The translations under genes were made by a program, and so were the position numbers. A DNA stretch of 64,000 nt from Methanofollis ethanolicus (GTDB taxonomy: Archaea > Halobacteriota > Methanomicrobia > Methanomicrobiales > Methanofollaceae): the NCBI RefSeq assembly GCF_001571385.1, contig NZ_BCNW01000001.1, positions 1,612,001 through 1,676,000 on the forward strand, read 5' to 3'. Within the stretch, counting starts at the first letter, position 1; the number at the start of each line of letters is the position of its first letter. This document shows, piece by piece, positions 9,004-18,297 of the stretch. The notes under the pieces were generated by a model. The model was not told where the DNA came from, made no database searches, and saw nothing but the letters and a program-made list of their open reading frames with translations.

Positions 9004-10083
9004 TCACCTCTCCGCGCAGCCGATGCAGGGATCGATGGAGAGCACGATCACCGGCACGTCGGCGAGTTCGCAGCCCTCCAGCATCTTCACCAGGGGCGGG
9101 ATGTTCGTCAGGGTCGGCGTCCGCACCCTGTGGCGGGCGAGGTGCCGGGTGCCATTCCCCTTCACATAGTGGACCACCTCGCCGCGGGGCTGCTCGGCCC
9201 GCGCGAAATATTCGCCCTCGGGTTTCCCGGTCACCTTCACCTCGATGGGGCCGTCAGGGATCTTCTGCACCGCCTCCTTGATGATATCAATGGAGGCATA
9301 GACTTCCTTCATCCTGACCGCGCAACGGGCATAGCAGTCGCACCCGTCCTCGACAACAGGCTTGAAATGGAGTTTCCCATAGGCGGCATAGCCGAGCATC
9401 CTCGCATCGGAGGCGACGCCACTCCCCCTGAGGGTCGGGCCGACGGCACCGTAGTCGTAGGCCTCCTTCGCCGGGAGGATGCCGACATTCTTCATCCTCC
9501 CCTTCACCGAACTGTCATTGAGAAAGACATCGGAGATCTCTTTCAACTCGCCTCTGAAACCGTCCAGGCGAGTCGTCATCGCGTCGAGCGTCTCCCCGTC
9601 GATGTCGCGGCGCACGCCGCCGACCTTGCAGCTCCCCTGGATCACGCGGCCGCCGGTCGTCGCCTCAAGTTCGTCGAGGATCGACTCCCGCAGGCGCCAC
9701 GCGTCCATGAAGAGGTTCTCAAAGCCGAAGGCGTCGGCCGCAAGGCCGAGCCAGAGGAGGTGGGAGTGCATCCTCGAGTACTCCGACCAGATCGTCCTGA
9801 GGAAGAGGGCCCTCTCGGGCACCTCGACGTTCATGACCGTCTCGACGGCCTGGCAGTAGGTCGCCCCGTGGATGAAACTGCAGATCCCGCAGATCCGCTC
9901 GGCAAGGTACACGTACTCAGGGTACTCTCTCTTCTCCACCAGCGTTTCGAGGCCGCGGTGGACATAGCCGATGGACGGGATCGCCTGCTTCACCTTTTCA
10001 TCCTCGATGACAAGGTCGAGGTGGATCGGTTCAGGCAGCACCGGGTGCTGGGGGCCGAAGGGTATGACTATTTCTTTTGACAT
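9004..10083 (-). CDS. echE: Ech hydrogenase large subunit
   Basis: 359 residues, homologous to the 49-kDa/NuoD subunit of complex I and to [NiFe] large subunits. Both nickel-binding motifs are present: RICGICSFIH (Cys65, Cys68) and, at the very C-terminus, DPCIGCAER (Cys353, Cys356). The protein ends three residues after the last Cys, so there is no C-terminal peptide to be cleaved during maturation, as in other Ech enzymes. It should reduce protons with ferredoxin electrons, or the reverse, coupled to ion flux. Its start overlaps the 3' end of echD by 16 bp. Confidence 0.95.
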   Translation of the reverse strand: MSKEIVIPFGPQHPVLPEPIHLDLVIEDEKVKQAIPSIGYVHRGLETLVEKREYPEYVYLAERICGICSFIHGATYCQAVETVMNVEVPERALFLRTIWSEYSRMHSHLLWLGLAADAFGFENLFMDAWRLRESILDELEATTGGRVIQGSCKVGGVRRDIDGETLDAMTTRLDGFRGELKEISDVFLNDSSVKGRMKNVGILPAKEAYDYGAVGPTLRGSGVASDARMLGYAAYGKLHFKPVVEDGCDCYARCAVRMKEVYASIDIIKEAVQKIPDGPIEVKVTGKPEGEYFARAEQPRGEVVHYVKGNGTRHLARHRVRTPTLTNIPPLVKMLEGCELADVPVIVLSIDPCIGCAER

Positions 10084-10445
10084 TTCTCCACCTCCCTGAA
10101 ACTGATGTTGCTGAAGGGATACTGCTTTGCCGTCCGCACGAGCGTCCCCTTGAAGTCGATGTTGATGTCGGTGAACGCCACGCCGAAGAAGTCGTGGGTC
10201 TCGTTCTCGTAGATGAACGCACCCCAGTAGATCCCTGAGATGCTCGGCACCTTCGTGCCCGCCGGCACGACCAGGCGGAGGACCGCCATGTGGTAGTCAA
10301 TGTCGAAGCAGTAACTGAGTTCGAAGGTCTCGTCCACCTTTGTGCAGCTGACCTGGACGAGGCGGTAGCCCTTCTCATGGTAGGCCCGCACCGCCGGAAG
10401 GAGTCCTTCAATCGTGCACTCGGTCATCGGCTGGTCTTCAGGCAT
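10068..10445 (-). CDS. echD: Ech hydrogenase subunit D (NuoC-like)
   Basis: 125 residues. The segment GIYWGAFIYENETHDFFGVAF matches the NuoC/30-kDa signature in which an acidic ExxxxDxFG stretch interacts with the large subunit. This subunit has no metal centre. It overlaps echC at its start (8 bp) and echE at its end, consistent with translational coupling within the operon. Confidence 0.88.
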   Translation of the reverse strand: MPEDQPMTECTIEGLLPAVRAYHEKGYRLVQVSCTKVDETFELSYCFDIDYHMAVLRLVVPAGTKVPSISGIYWGAFIYENETHDFFGVAFTDINIDFKGTLVRTAKQYPFSNISFREVEKCQKK

Positions 10446-10884
10446 GGGTCGCCTCCTTCTGTGTCATGTTTGCTCTCTTCTCTTCCAGGATGCCAAGCGC
10501 CTTCACGATGCCGTCGATGATCGACTCCGGCCGTGCGGCGCAGCCGGGCACATAGACGTCGACCGGGATCACCTGGTCGACACCGCCCGCGACATTGTAG
10601 CACTCGGCAAAGACGCCGCCCGAACAGGCGCAGATCCCGACGGCCACGACGACCTTCGGGTGCGGCATCTGTTCGTAGATGTTCTTCACGACCGCACGGT
10701 TGAGGTCGTTGATGCTCCCGGTGATCACGAAGACGTCGGCGTGCTTCGGGTTCCCGGTGTTGATGATCCCGAACCTCTCCACGTCGTAGAGCGGCGTGAG
10801 GCAGGCGAGCACCTCGATGTCGCAGCCGTTGCAGCTCGACGCGTCGTAATGGATCAGCCAGGGTGATTTCTTCAGATATGCCAT
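10438..10884 (-). CDS. echC: Ech hydrogenase small subunit (NuoB-like)
   Basis: 148 residues. The proximal [4Fe-4S] cluster ligands are visible as SSCNGCDIE (Cys18, Cys21), GICACSGG and VPGCAARP, as in NuoB and other small subunits that carry only the proximal cluster. It accepts electrons from EchF and delivers them to the Ni-Fe site of EchE. It starts 3 bp after the echB stop codon. Confidence 0.93.
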   Translation of the reverse strand: MAYLKKSPWLIHYDASSCNGCDIEVLACLTPLYDVERFGIINTGNPKHADVFVITGSINDLNRAVVKNIYEQMPHPKVVVAVGICACSGGVFAECYNVAGGVDQVIPVDVYVPGCAARPESIIDGIVKALGILEEKRANMTQKEATHA

Positions 10885-10887
10885 GTC

Positions 10888-11748
10888 TCACACCCCCATG
10901 TAGAAGTAATACAGGATGGCGAGGTTGATGAAACCGAATGTTACTGCAACGCCCCATCCTTCCTTCATTGTCCACTGCCACTTCATCCTGGAGAAGGTGT
11001 TGTCGATGAAGACCTCCAGGAAATATGTAATGGCGATGGCGACGAGTGCCAGCAGCGGGTTGAACCCGAAGAACAGGTACACGATACCGAGGAGGACGAC
11101 GGTCTCGTACCAGTGGGCGATCTCGATCTTGGCAAGGGTCGCGCCCGAGAACTCGGTCGTAAGCCCTTTCACCAGTTCCTGGTGGGCGTGGTGCGAGGTC
11201 GAGATGTCGAAGGGCGACTTGCGGAGCTTGATCGTCAGCACGGTCAGGAACCCGATGAGGACACCGGGCAGGTACAGGGCGACGGGAACCGTTGAGACCG
11301 CGATCTCGTTCACGTAGAAACTGCCGGTGACGAGATACAGGCCGACGGCGGTGAGGATGATCATCGGCTCGTAGGCCATCAGGGTGATCAGTTCCCTCTC
11401 TGCACCGACGTAACTGTACGGTGAGTAGGCCGCATAGGCGCCGAGGACGATGAAAATGTGCGCCAGCGTGAAGGCGAAGATCACGAGCAGGAGGTCCCCT
11501 CCGGCAAAGAAGAGGGCCCCTGTCACTGCCATGAAGACGAGATACGAGAGGATGTAGAAGTTCTGCGACGGCGTGACCGTCACGTCCTCCTTCTCGAAGA
11601 GTTTTGCCACGTCGTAGAAGGGCTGGAGGAGCGGAGGCCCAACCCTGCCCTGCATGCGTGCGGTGAGTTTTCTGTCGATACCGGCGATGAGCCCGCCTGC
11701 GATCGGGGCGAGGAGCAGGTAGAGGACTGCGGTGAGTATGGAGATCAT
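10888..11748 (-). CDS. echB: Ech hydrogenase membrane subunit B (NuoH-like)
   Basis: 286 residues with about eight hydrophobic segments. RMQGRVGPPLLQPFYDVAKL is the NuoH-type cytoplasmic loop, and KSPFDISTSHHAHQEL matches the conserved loop that contacts the hydrophilic arm. The start ATG at 11748 overlaps the echA stop in an ATGA arrangement, so the longer open frame reaching to 12159 is not used. It anchors the hydrogenase module and links it to the ion-pumping subunit. Confidence 0.93.
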   Translation of the reverse strand: MISILTAVLYLLLAPIAGGLIAGIDRKLTARMQGRVGPPLLQPFYDVAKLFEKEDVTVTPSQNFYILSYLVFMAVTGALFFAGGDLLLVIFAFTLAHIFIVLGAYAAYSPYSYVGAERELITLMAYEPMIILTAVGLYLVTGSFYVNEIAVSTVPVALYLPGVLIGFLTVLTIKLRKSPFDISTSHHAHQELVKGLTTEFSGATLAKIEIAHWYETVVLLGIVYLFFGFNPLLALVAIAITYFLEVFIDNTFSRMKWQWTMKEGWGVAVTFGFINLAILYYFYMGV

Positions 11749-13649
11749 AGCACCACCCCCACAAGGGCGGCGGCAGCCGCCATGATCAGGAGGATACAGA
11801 GGGGATTTCCGATCTTCAGGAGTTTTGCCTCGCCGAAGTACTCGGCGAAGTAGTAGTTCTTCGTCGTCATCTCGCGCTCGATGCCAAGGGATCCGAGGAA
11901 CTTCATGTCGGGCGTCGTCGGCCTGCCGCCCATGTAGGCCGGCATCGTCCGTCCCTGCTTCCTGTACGAGAGGTAGGAGAGGGGCAGGACGAGGAGGAGT
12001 GCGATCATCATGACCATGATGATGACGTTGTCCTGAGCGAGCCGCGCCGTCTCGTTGAAGATACTGAGGACGTAGGGCTCGACAAGGAACGAGGAGATCA
12101 GCGGAAAGAGGAGGGCTGCAAGCACGGTCATGGCCGTGAGGCTCCCGAGGACGACCCACTTGCCGGTGGAGACCGTGCCCTCGAGGTTCTCGCCGAAGGG
12201 CGTGACCTCGATGATCTTACCCATCCACTTTGCCCAGAAGAAGACGGTCACGGCGCCGCCGAAGGCCAGGATCATCACAAAGATGAGGCCGAGCGGGGCG
12301 ACGATGAAGGCCTCGATCGCGGCCCACTTCGAGATCAGCATGCCGAAGGGCGCAAGGAACATGCCGGCCATGCCGATGAACATCATGGCCGCGACCTTCG
12401 GGAGGCGGACGATCAGGCCGTCCATGTCCTCGATGTCACGGCTGCCTGTCCTGTGCTCGACAGTCCCGACGCAGAGGAAGAGGAGCGACTTTGCGACTGC
12501 GTGGAAGATGATCAGGAATATCGCTGCCCAGACGAGCTGGGGTGTCCCGACACCAGCGCAGGCCACGATCAGGCCGAGGTTCGCGATTGTAGAGTAGGCC
12601 AGGACCTTCTTTGCATTGCTCTGGGAGATAGCGATCCCTGAGGCGAGGAGGAAGGTCACGGCGCCGACGAACGAGATCGAGAGACCGGCAAGGCTGCCGG
12701 CGAGCACCGGGGCGAAACGGACGATGATATACACGCCGGCCTTGACCATGGTACTCGAGTGGAGCAGGGCCGAGACCGGGGTCGGTGCGACCATGGCGCC
12801 GACAAGCCAGCCCGAGAAGGGCATCTGGGCGCTCTTTGTCAGCCCGGCGAAACTGATCAGCACCGCGGGGATGATGGCGACGGCCTGGCCCGAGGCAAGG
12901 AGTGCGTCGAGTTCAAGAAGGCCGCCCGAGGGGTCGACGGATGCGAGATACAGGATTGCTCCGGCAAAGGCGATACCGCCGAGGAGGTTCAGTTTCAGGG
13001 CGAGGAAAGCGTTGTTCGTCGCCTCTTCTGTCTCCGAATACCCGATGAGGAGGAAAGACGACAGGGTCGTGATCTCCCAGAAGAAAAAGATCCACGGGAT
13101 GTTGTTGGAGAAGACGAGGCCGAACATCGCGGCGAGGAAGATGAAGATCACGAAGAAGAACAGCCTGCGGCGGTCACGCACCTCCGGGTGGTGGCCATGG
13201 TAGGTGTCCATGTAACTGGTGGCAAAGACGGCGATGAGACTGCCGATGATGCCGATGATCAGGGCCATGATAATGGAGAACTGGTCGATGAAGAGGTTCA
13301 TCTCAGGCTCCACTGCCATGCCCCAGGTGATCTCGTAGTAGATCATCATCGCCGACTGAATGAGTACCAGCAGGACGGCGATCGGTTGTTTGAACCTGAC
13401 TCCCAGGTACAGGAGCAGGAGTGCGATACCCATCTCTAGAGCGAACATCACCAGACTCGTCGGCTCGAAGGGGAAGGTGTAGTACACCGCTCCCTGTGTA
13501 AATGAGGAGACGAGAAGGTAGATGGATCCCGCCGAGATGACGAGTGCCCCCAGAGCGACAATTGCATGCCTCACCCTGTTATTATTGAGCAATAGCAGGA
13601 TGGCTGCAATGATACAGGGGAATAGTATCAGGAATATCAGGTCGTACAT
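11745..13649 (-). CDS. echA: Ech hydrogenase ion-translocating subunit A (NuoL/MrpA-like)
   Basis: 634 residues, almost entirely hydrophobic helices, with the antiporter-like core of complex I subunits: PFSGWLVGAMVAPTPVSALLHSS, then the conserved Lys and His region HSSTMVKAGVY and FHAVAKSLLFL. It is the first gene of a tight leftward operon echA-B-C-D-E-F with overlaps or gaps of a few bases throughout. GGTGAGG precedes the start and a TATA-like box lies at 13682-13693. Predicted to couple ferredoxin/H2 electron transfer to proton or sodium flow. Confidence 0.93.
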   Translation of the reverse strand: MYDLIFLILFPCIIAAILLLLNNNRVRHAIVALGALVISAGSIYLLVSSFTQGAVYYTFPFEPTSLVMFALEMGIALLLLYLGVRFKQPIAVLLVLIQSAMMIYYEITWGMAVEPEMNLFIDQFSIIMALIIGIIGSLIAVFATSYMDTYHGHHPEVRDRRRLFFFVIFIFLAAMFGLVFSNNIPWIFFFWEITTLSSFLLIGYSETEEATNNAFLALKLNLLGGIAFAGAILYLASVDPSGGLLELDALLASGQAVAIIPAVLISFAGLTKSAQMPFSGWLVGAMVAPTPVSALLHSSTMVKAGVYIIVRFAPVLAGSLAGLSISFVGAVTFLLASGIAISQSNAKKVLAYSTIANLGLIVACAGVGTPQLVWAAIFLIIFHAVAKSLLFLCVGTVEHRTGSRDIEDMDGLIVRLPKVAAMMFIGMAGMFLAPFGMLISKWAAIEAFIVAPLGLIFVMILAFGGAVTVFFWAKWMGKIIEVTPFGENLEGTVSTGKWVVLGSLTAMTVLAALLFPLISSFLVEPYVLSIFNETARLAQDNVIIMVMMIALLLVLPLSYLSYRKQGRTMPAYMGGRPTTPDMKFLGSLGIEREMTTKNYYFAEYFGEAKLLKIGNPLCILLIMAAAAALVGVVL

Positions 13650-13681
13650 CCCTATCCCTCACCTACCCCATGGAATTTTGT

Positions 13682-13693
13682 GGTTTATTAACC
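13682..13693 (-). promoter_or_regulatory. TATA box of the ech operon
   Basis: On the minus strand the sequence is GGTTAATAAACC, about 38 bp before the echA ATG. A start of transcription about 25 bp downstream would leave a leader of about 12 nt carrying the GGTGAGG ribosome-binding site. The sequence is itself nearly palindromic. Confidence 0.45.
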
Positions 13694-13931
13694 ATGCGAA
13701 ACACCGATCATATCGGAGCCTTATCCATCGAGTTTTTTCCGCCATCTCATTGGTTCCGGTCGCTTGACCGGTAAAAACGGGGATGAAATATCTGTCGCAG
13801 GATATTCAATACTATTTTTATGGTCGTATTGGCTCCTGATTGGGTGGTGCTCATTGTTGCGCGCCCCAAATGACAAAAAACCTTCATGATTAATATTTAT
13901 CATGGTCCAAACCCGGACGCAAACCCTGTCC

Positions 13932-13938
13932 TTTTAAT
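13932..13938 (+). promoter_or_regulatory. TATA box, probable leaderless transcript
   Basis: ttttaat is centred about 27 bp before the ATG at 13963, the usual TATA-to-start distance in archaea. No ribosome-binding site precedes that ATG, so the mRNA of the PAPS-reductase-family gene is probably leaderless. Confidence 0.45.
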
Positions 13939-13962
13939 CTATGCATCCACATGGTACATGCA

Positions 13963-15375
13963 ATGCGTCCGTCATATCTCGGAAAGATCCAGCTACGCTG
14001 GTGCGATGCCTGCCATACGCCCGTGCTCGGGGAGCAGTGCGCCTGCGGGGAAAAAACCCACGCGGTTTCCATCACCCCGCCTGGCGATGCACGCCCGGCC
14101 TTTGCGTCAGACGTCGCACTCGTCAACAGTATCTTCATCGATTACTTCGGCGTCCCCCTCATCCCTGAGGGGCACCTCGCCGTCCTCAACAAGGTCCCCG
14201 ATCCTGACAGGATGGAGGAGGTGGTCCTGGGCGGCACGGTTGTTGCGGCCATCAGGTACATGCCCGACGAGGGCTTCTGGGAACCCCTGCCGCGGCCGTC
14301 CGCGTGCCGGTACATGAAACCGACGAAGCGCTACGTCGTCGTCGACGACGGCGCCGTGGCGTCGATCCGGGAGGGCGGGTCGAGTCTGCTTGCGCCGGGC
14401 CTTGTGGAGATCGAGGACTCGGTCAGGACGGGCGACGAGGTCTTCCTCCTCTCGCGGAGCGGCGAGTGCATCGGCGTCGGCCGCGCGCGGGTCGATGCGG
14501 CCGAAGCGCGCACGATGGAGAGGGGCGCGGTGGTGCGGACCCGGAAGATCGGGGATGCCGACGCCGTGCCCGGCGAGGCCAGCTGGGACGACGCCGTGAG
14601 GGCGAATACCCGTATTCTCGATGCTTATGAGGGGGCGGCGCTCGACTTCATCAGGAGGGTGCGGGAGAGTCATGCCCATCTCCCGGCGAATGTCTCGTAT
14701 TCGGGCGGCAAGGACAGCCTTGTCACCCTCATCCTGGTGCTGAAGGCGATCGGCAAGGTGCCGGCCCTCTATGCCGACACGGGCCTGGAGTTCCCTGAGA
14801 CCGAGGAGAATGTCGCCACCGTCGCCGAGCGCTACGGCGTGGAGGTGGTGCGGGCCGAGACAGGCGAGGCCTTCTGGAAGAACTTCGAGGTCGAGGGACC
14901 GCCGGCGGTCAATGCCCGCTGGTGCTGCCGCGTCGCAAAACTCGAACCTGTGTCCAGGGTGATCGACGAGCGGTGGGGCGAGTCACTCTCTTTTATCGGC
15001 CAGAGGAAGTACGAGTCTCTCAACCGGAAGAACAGCCCGAGGGTCTGGCGGAACAGGATTGTCGGGAACCAGGTCTCCGCAGCCCCGATCCAGCACTGGA
15101 CGGCGATGCATGTCTGGCTCTATCTCTTCAAGGAGCACGCCCCCTACAATGTGCTCTACGAGAGGGGGCTCGACCGGATCGGCTGCTTTATGTGCCCGTC
15201 GAGCGACCGTGCACTGCTGGTGCGGATAAAGGCGGCCTACCCGGACCTCTGGCAGGGGTGGACGGAGAGGCTCGACGCCTGGGGCGCCGCACACGGCATG
15301 CCCGCAGACTGGGCGGCAGAAGACCTGTGGCGGAAGAGGGAGTCTGGCGGCGATGAAGACGATAGTTATAATTGA
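13963..15375 (+). CDS. PAPS reductase-family protein with N-terminal zinc ribbon
   Basis: 470 residues from the ATG at 13963; an in-frame ATG lies 12 bp earlier. Residues 1-35 hold a zinc-ribbon-like WCDACHTPV...CACG. A middle region of about 150 residues looks like a PUA-type domain. The C-terminal half is an adenine-nucleotide alpha-hydrolase of the PAPS-reductase type, with PP-loop YSGGKDSLVTL, DTGLEFPETEENV, WCCRVAKLEPV and CFMCPSSD. The four cysteines around WCC and CFMC could bind an iron-sulfur cluster. The family occurs in methanogens that do not use sulfate, so a role in tRNA or cofactor thiolation is more likely than sulfate assimilation (inference). It overlaps hisH by 23 bp. Confidence 0.8.
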   Translation: MRPSYLGKIQLRWCDACHTPVLGEQCACGEKTHAVSITPPGDARPAFASDVALVNSIFIDYFGVPLIPEGHLAVLNKVPDPDRMEEVVLGGTVVAAIRYMPDEGFWEPLPRPSACRYMKPTKRYVVVDDGAVASIREGGSSLLAPGLVEIEDSVRTGDEVFLLSRSGECIGVGRARVDAAEARTMERGAVVRTRKIGDADAVPGEASWDDAVRANTRILDAYEGAALDFIRRVRESHAHLPANVSYSGGKDSLVTLILVLKAIGKVPALYADTGLEFPETEENVATVAERYGVEVVRAETGEAFWKNFEVEGPPAVNARWCCRVAKLEPVSRVIDERWGESLSFIGQRKYESLNRKNSPRVWRNRIVGNQVSAAPIQHWTAMHVWLYLFKEHAPYNVLYERGLDRIGCFMCPSSDRALLVRIKAAYPDLWQGWTERLDAWGAAHGMPADWAAEDLWRKRESGGDEDDSYN

Positions 15376-15955
15376 TTACGGGCTTGGCAACCTCCGGAGC
15401 GTCAGGAAGGGGCTGGAGAAGGCGGGTGCGTCGCCGGTGATCTCGGCGGACCCCGACCAGATCGCCGCGGCGGACGGCATCGTCCTGCCGGGCGTCGGCG
15501 CCTTCAGGGACGGCATGGAGATGCTCGGCCCGATCGAGGGGACGGTCCGCGAGGCGGCGAGGGAGGTGCCGGTCCTCGGCATCTGCCTCGGCATGCAGAT
15601 GCTGATGGAGAGTTCGGAGGAGGGCGGCCTCTCCGCCGGCCTCGGCATGATCCCCGGCCCTGTCCGCCGCTTCCCCCGGACGCCCGGCATGAAGGTGCCC
15701 CACATGGGCTGGAACACTCTCTCGATCCGATCCGGCGAACCCCTCTTCGAGGGCGTGCCTGACGGGTCGTATGTCTACTTCGTCCACTCGTACTATGCGG
15801 AGGCGGCGCCCGAGCACACGATGACGACGACCGACTACATCTGCCCCTTCTCGTCGTCGGTGCGGAAGGGCAATGTCTTTGGCGTCCAGTTCCACCCGGA
15901 GAAGAGCGGGGACGTGGGGCTGAGGATTCTCGGGAATTTTATCGGGATGGTGTGA
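15353..15955 (+). CDS. hisH: Imidazole glycerol phosphate synthase, glutaminase subunit HisH
   Basis: 200 residues, the usual HisH length. IDYGLGNLRSV opens the protein, LGICLGMQML holds the glutaminase nucleophile Cys, and QFHPEKS gives the His and Glu of the triad. HisH supplies ammonia to HisF for histidine and AICAR formation. No other his gene is nearby. Its first 23 bases lie within the upstream gene, so the two are probably translated from one mRNA. Confidence 0.95.
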   Translation: MKTIVIIDYGLGNLRSVRKGLEKAGASPVISADPDQIAAADGIVLPGVGAFRDGMEMLGPIEGTVREAAREVPVLGICLGMQMLMESSEEGGLSAGLGMIPGPVRRFPRTPGMKVPHMGWNTLSIRSGEPLFEGVPDGSYVYFVHSYYAEAAPEHTMTTTDYICPFSSSVRKGNVFGVQFHPEKSGDVGLRILGNFIGMV

Positions 15956-15963
15956 GGGCCTCT

Positions 15964-16119
15964 ATGACCGGAGAGAGGGTGCAGGGAAGGGACCTGATGC
16001 TACTCACAGAAAAACGCAGGGTCTTACGAGAAGACGGCCTTTCTCCCTCTGAAAAAAAGAGTCTGCGGGCCTCCATGGAGGAGAACCGCGAAGCCCTCAT
16101 CCTCATGGCCCGACGATAG
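15964..16119 (+). CDS. Small charged protein downstream of hisH (candidate)
   Basis: A 51-residue frame, ATG to TAG, starting 8 bp after the hisH stop. It begins MTGERVQGRDLMLL and contains GLSPSEKKSLRASMEENRE, a strongly helical, charged sequence. GTGAGG lies about 6 nt before the ATG. It would be the third gene of the hisH transcript. I do not recognise the family; evidence is spacing, ribosome-binding site and composition. Confidence 0.45.
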   Translation: MTGERVQGRDLMLLTEKRRVLREDGLSPSEKKSLRASMEENREALILMARR

Positions 16120-16334
16120 TCCGGTCACTCTCTTTTCCGGTGTGGCACGACAATCAGGAATGTACTGAGTGGTCTCTTTTCCATCGACCACACAGGCTAT
16201 GAACTCTATATTATTATTTGCAGAATGTACGCTTCAATAAGAGAGATTCAATCATTTTAGTTATTATTACAATTGTGCGACCAGAATTATTTGGTTTTGA
16301 ATTTATTAAAAGAAAAAGAAAGGTTAATTTGTAC

Positions 16335-17126
16335 TTATTGAGGTTCAATCTTAAAAATTTCGTCGATATGCCAGTAATCTATGATTGTTTCAATTTGTTC
16401 ATCGATCTTTCTGTTAGGTGAAGATACGATCAATCTGGGATATCTGCTTCCGGTGTCCACTCCATCATCCACGAAATATACTCCCGCTACTCTTTCTGGT
16501 TGGAATATATCATAATTTTCAATTTTATTGAACCAACGTCCATGAAATGCTTGCTTCCCTAAATAGTGATATTCTCCATACACCGTCGGATCATAATATT
16601 CCCATTCATCTCCTATTTTTATTTCCGCCCAAGCATGATTTCCGGGTGGGTTTTTCAGAATCGCAACTACAACTCTTGTTTCATACCCTGATCGATTCGC
16701 CACATCTGCAAAGAGATGAGCAAGTTCACCACACGCTCCGAATCGGTAATATGCGATCCATGCTGGATCATTTGCATAGGGATTATTCATCGGCCGGATC
16801 TTTCCTGTTGATTCATAGACCCATCTCCCGATTGGCGGATCCATGATCTTTATTGAGAGATTGTTCTCTCGGCTTTTTTCCCAGTATATTTCGGTGAAAT
16901 TTTCTGTTTCCCATGCAGCAATGGCGTCGAGTTTTTCTGAGGTATCTGAAATATTTCGAACTCTGGCGACAATCTGCTCAATTTCCTGTTCCCCGTGGGG
17001 TTGTATTGTCGTTTTGTATATGACTGAAAAATATTCATCAAGGGCAAGAGAAGTCTGAACTGAAGTTAAGATGGTACAAAAAACAGCAATTAAGAAAAAG
17101 ACACCTAAAAATCCGAAGAATTTCAT
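16335..17126 (-). CDS. Secreted transglutaminase-like protein, AT-rich gene
   Basis: 263 residues from the ATG at 17126, where a signal peptide or anchor (MKFFGFLGVFFLIAVFC) begins; the frame is open for 18 codons further upstream. A transglutaminase-like core has RFGACGELAHLFADVA (Cys132), NHAWAEIKIG (His164) and EYYDPT (Asp179), a complete Cys-His-Asp triad. The gene and its flanks (about 16.2-17.4 kb) are clearly richer in A+T than the neighbours and use different codons, a sign of recent transfer. A TATA-like AGTATAGTATG lies near 17245. It is not closely similar to the lipoprotein at 1691-2881. Confidence 0.72.
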   Translation of the reverse strand: MKFFGFLGVFFLIAVFCTILTSVQTSLALDEYFSVIYKTTIQPHGEQEIEQIVARVRNISDTSEKLDAIAAWETENFTEIYWEKSRENNLSIKIMDPPIGRWVYESTGKIRPMNNPYANDPAWIAYYRFGACGELAHLFADVANRSGYETRVVVAILKNPPGNHAWAEIKIGDEWEYYDPTVYGEYHYLGKQAFHGRWFNKIENYDIFQPERVAGVYFVDDGVDTGSRYPRLIVSSPNRKIDEQIETIIDYWHIDEIFKIEPQ

Positions 17127-17689
17127 AATATTTTCGTCCTTCTTTTTCTGAGAGCGTTCTGGGGTTTTTGACGCTCTCATATGTTCCGCCTCTCATCAGT
17201 CTCGTCAAAAAGAGGTGAAGTCTGTTTTGAAAAACATACTATACTGTTTTTTACAGGATCGATACCTTTCAGGGGGCCAGACATAGCAGTCAGAAAAGCA
17301 ATGGCAATTATTATTCGATAAATATTCTTATTGTAGTCTGGTTGATTTTTTCATTAACCTTTGAACATGGAATTGAGGATCCCATTAGTATAGGCTACAG
17401 TTTCCCGCCTCTTGTTCTATCCTCCCCGACATTCCCCCTCAGGAGATGGGCGAGCATCCCCTTCGGGTGAAGGCGGCATCCCCTTCGGGTGAAGGCGGCA
17501 TCCCCCACCCGGCACCTGTCGATGCCTCCTCGAAGATCTATGAGATCTTCTCATGCTCTCTGTCGCTCGCACACTCCTCCGGGACAGTGAGCAAGATAGA
17601 GATACTCAGGCAGGCGGCGTACGTACCTGATGATCTCTCACACTGTCAAAGCGCACATCAAAAAAAGAAATGAAGGATAATTCGATCCT
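17127..17689. other. Intergenic region with a 22-bp tandem repeat
   Basis: The right part of the AT-rich island holds the promoter of the transglutaminase gene. From about 17400 the sequence becomes GC-rich and non-coding, with two tandem copies of catccccttcgggtgaaggcgg-type sequence at about 17454-17500 and stem-forming segments resembling the dispersed repeats elsewhere. No gene seen. Confidence 0.5.
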
Positions 17690-18295
17690 TCACACCCTGC
17701 TCTTTCTCCGCCGATAGTACGTGAAGTACAGATACACCTCATAGACGAGGAGTACAAGGAGCACCGTGCTCCCGCCGAGGAAGAAGGCGAGGACCGAGGT
17801 GTCGACCCCACCAAGGAAGCCCTCCCCTCCTGCTTTGGGTGCGGCCCCGAGAGGGGCACCCTCGTTGAACGCCACCATCCGCGGCATGGGTTCGGGCGCC
17901 GGCGGCATGAGCATCGGCATCACCACCGCTGCAATGACCGTCGCGAAGACGACGACCCCGAAGAGGGAGGCGTACTTCAGGAGGATCGACCTGATGTCTT
18001 TCACCTGCGGGGCGACGATGAGGAGAGTGTCGGTGAGGCCGTAGACCTTCATCTCACGCCCCTTCGAACTCCACTTCGTCCTGACGATCTTGATCAGGCC
18101 CGCGTCGGCCAGGTTCTCGATATGGTATTTGAGGGTGGTGATGGGGATGGAGAGGTGGTCAGCGATCTCGGCGGCGCTGAGCGGCCCCTCCTTCAGGTCG
18201 GAGAGAATATCGTTCGCCGTCTGACTCGCCATCGCCTTCGCGATCTTCTTCGCCCGCTCGTCGCCGGGCTCCAGCACCACAACCTCTTCCGTCAT
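17690..18295 (-). CDS. Winged-helix regulator with C-terminal membrane anchor
   Basis: 201 residues. Residues 25-95 form an ArsR-type winged helix (LKEGPLSAAEIADHLSIPITTLKYHIENLADAGLIKI), the helix-turn-helix type common in archaeal regulators. Two hydrophobic segments follow, about 110-130 and 165-190, separated by a Pro/Gly/Ala-rich loop, and the protein ends YYRRRKSRV. It is therefore probably a membrane-bound DNA-binding protein. The gene starts 2 bp after the alaS stop and is probably co-transcribed. No metal-binding cysteines are seen, so the signal is unknown. Confidence 0.75.
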   Translation of the reverse strand: MTEEVVVLEPGDERAKKIAKAMASQTANDILSDLKEGPLSAAEIADHLSIPITTLKYHIENLADAGLIKIVRTKWSSKGREMKVYGLTDTLLIVAPQVKDIRSILLKYASLFGVVVFATVIAAVVMPMLMPPAPEPMPRMVAFNEGAPLGAAPKAGGEGFLGGVDTSVLAFFLGGSTVLLVLLVYEVYLYFTYYRRRKSRV

Positions 18296-18297
18296 TG

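Noticed and set aside
8613-13649. Alternative reading of the hydrogenase as Mbh or a formate hydrogenlyase
   Set aside because: Only six subunits are present in Ech order and there are no Mrp-type extra subunits, so Ech fits best.
17400-17640. CRISPR-like array
   Set aside because: Only two adjacent 22-bp copies with no spacers; it is a short tandem duplication. No CRISPR array or cas gene was seen anywhere in the window.
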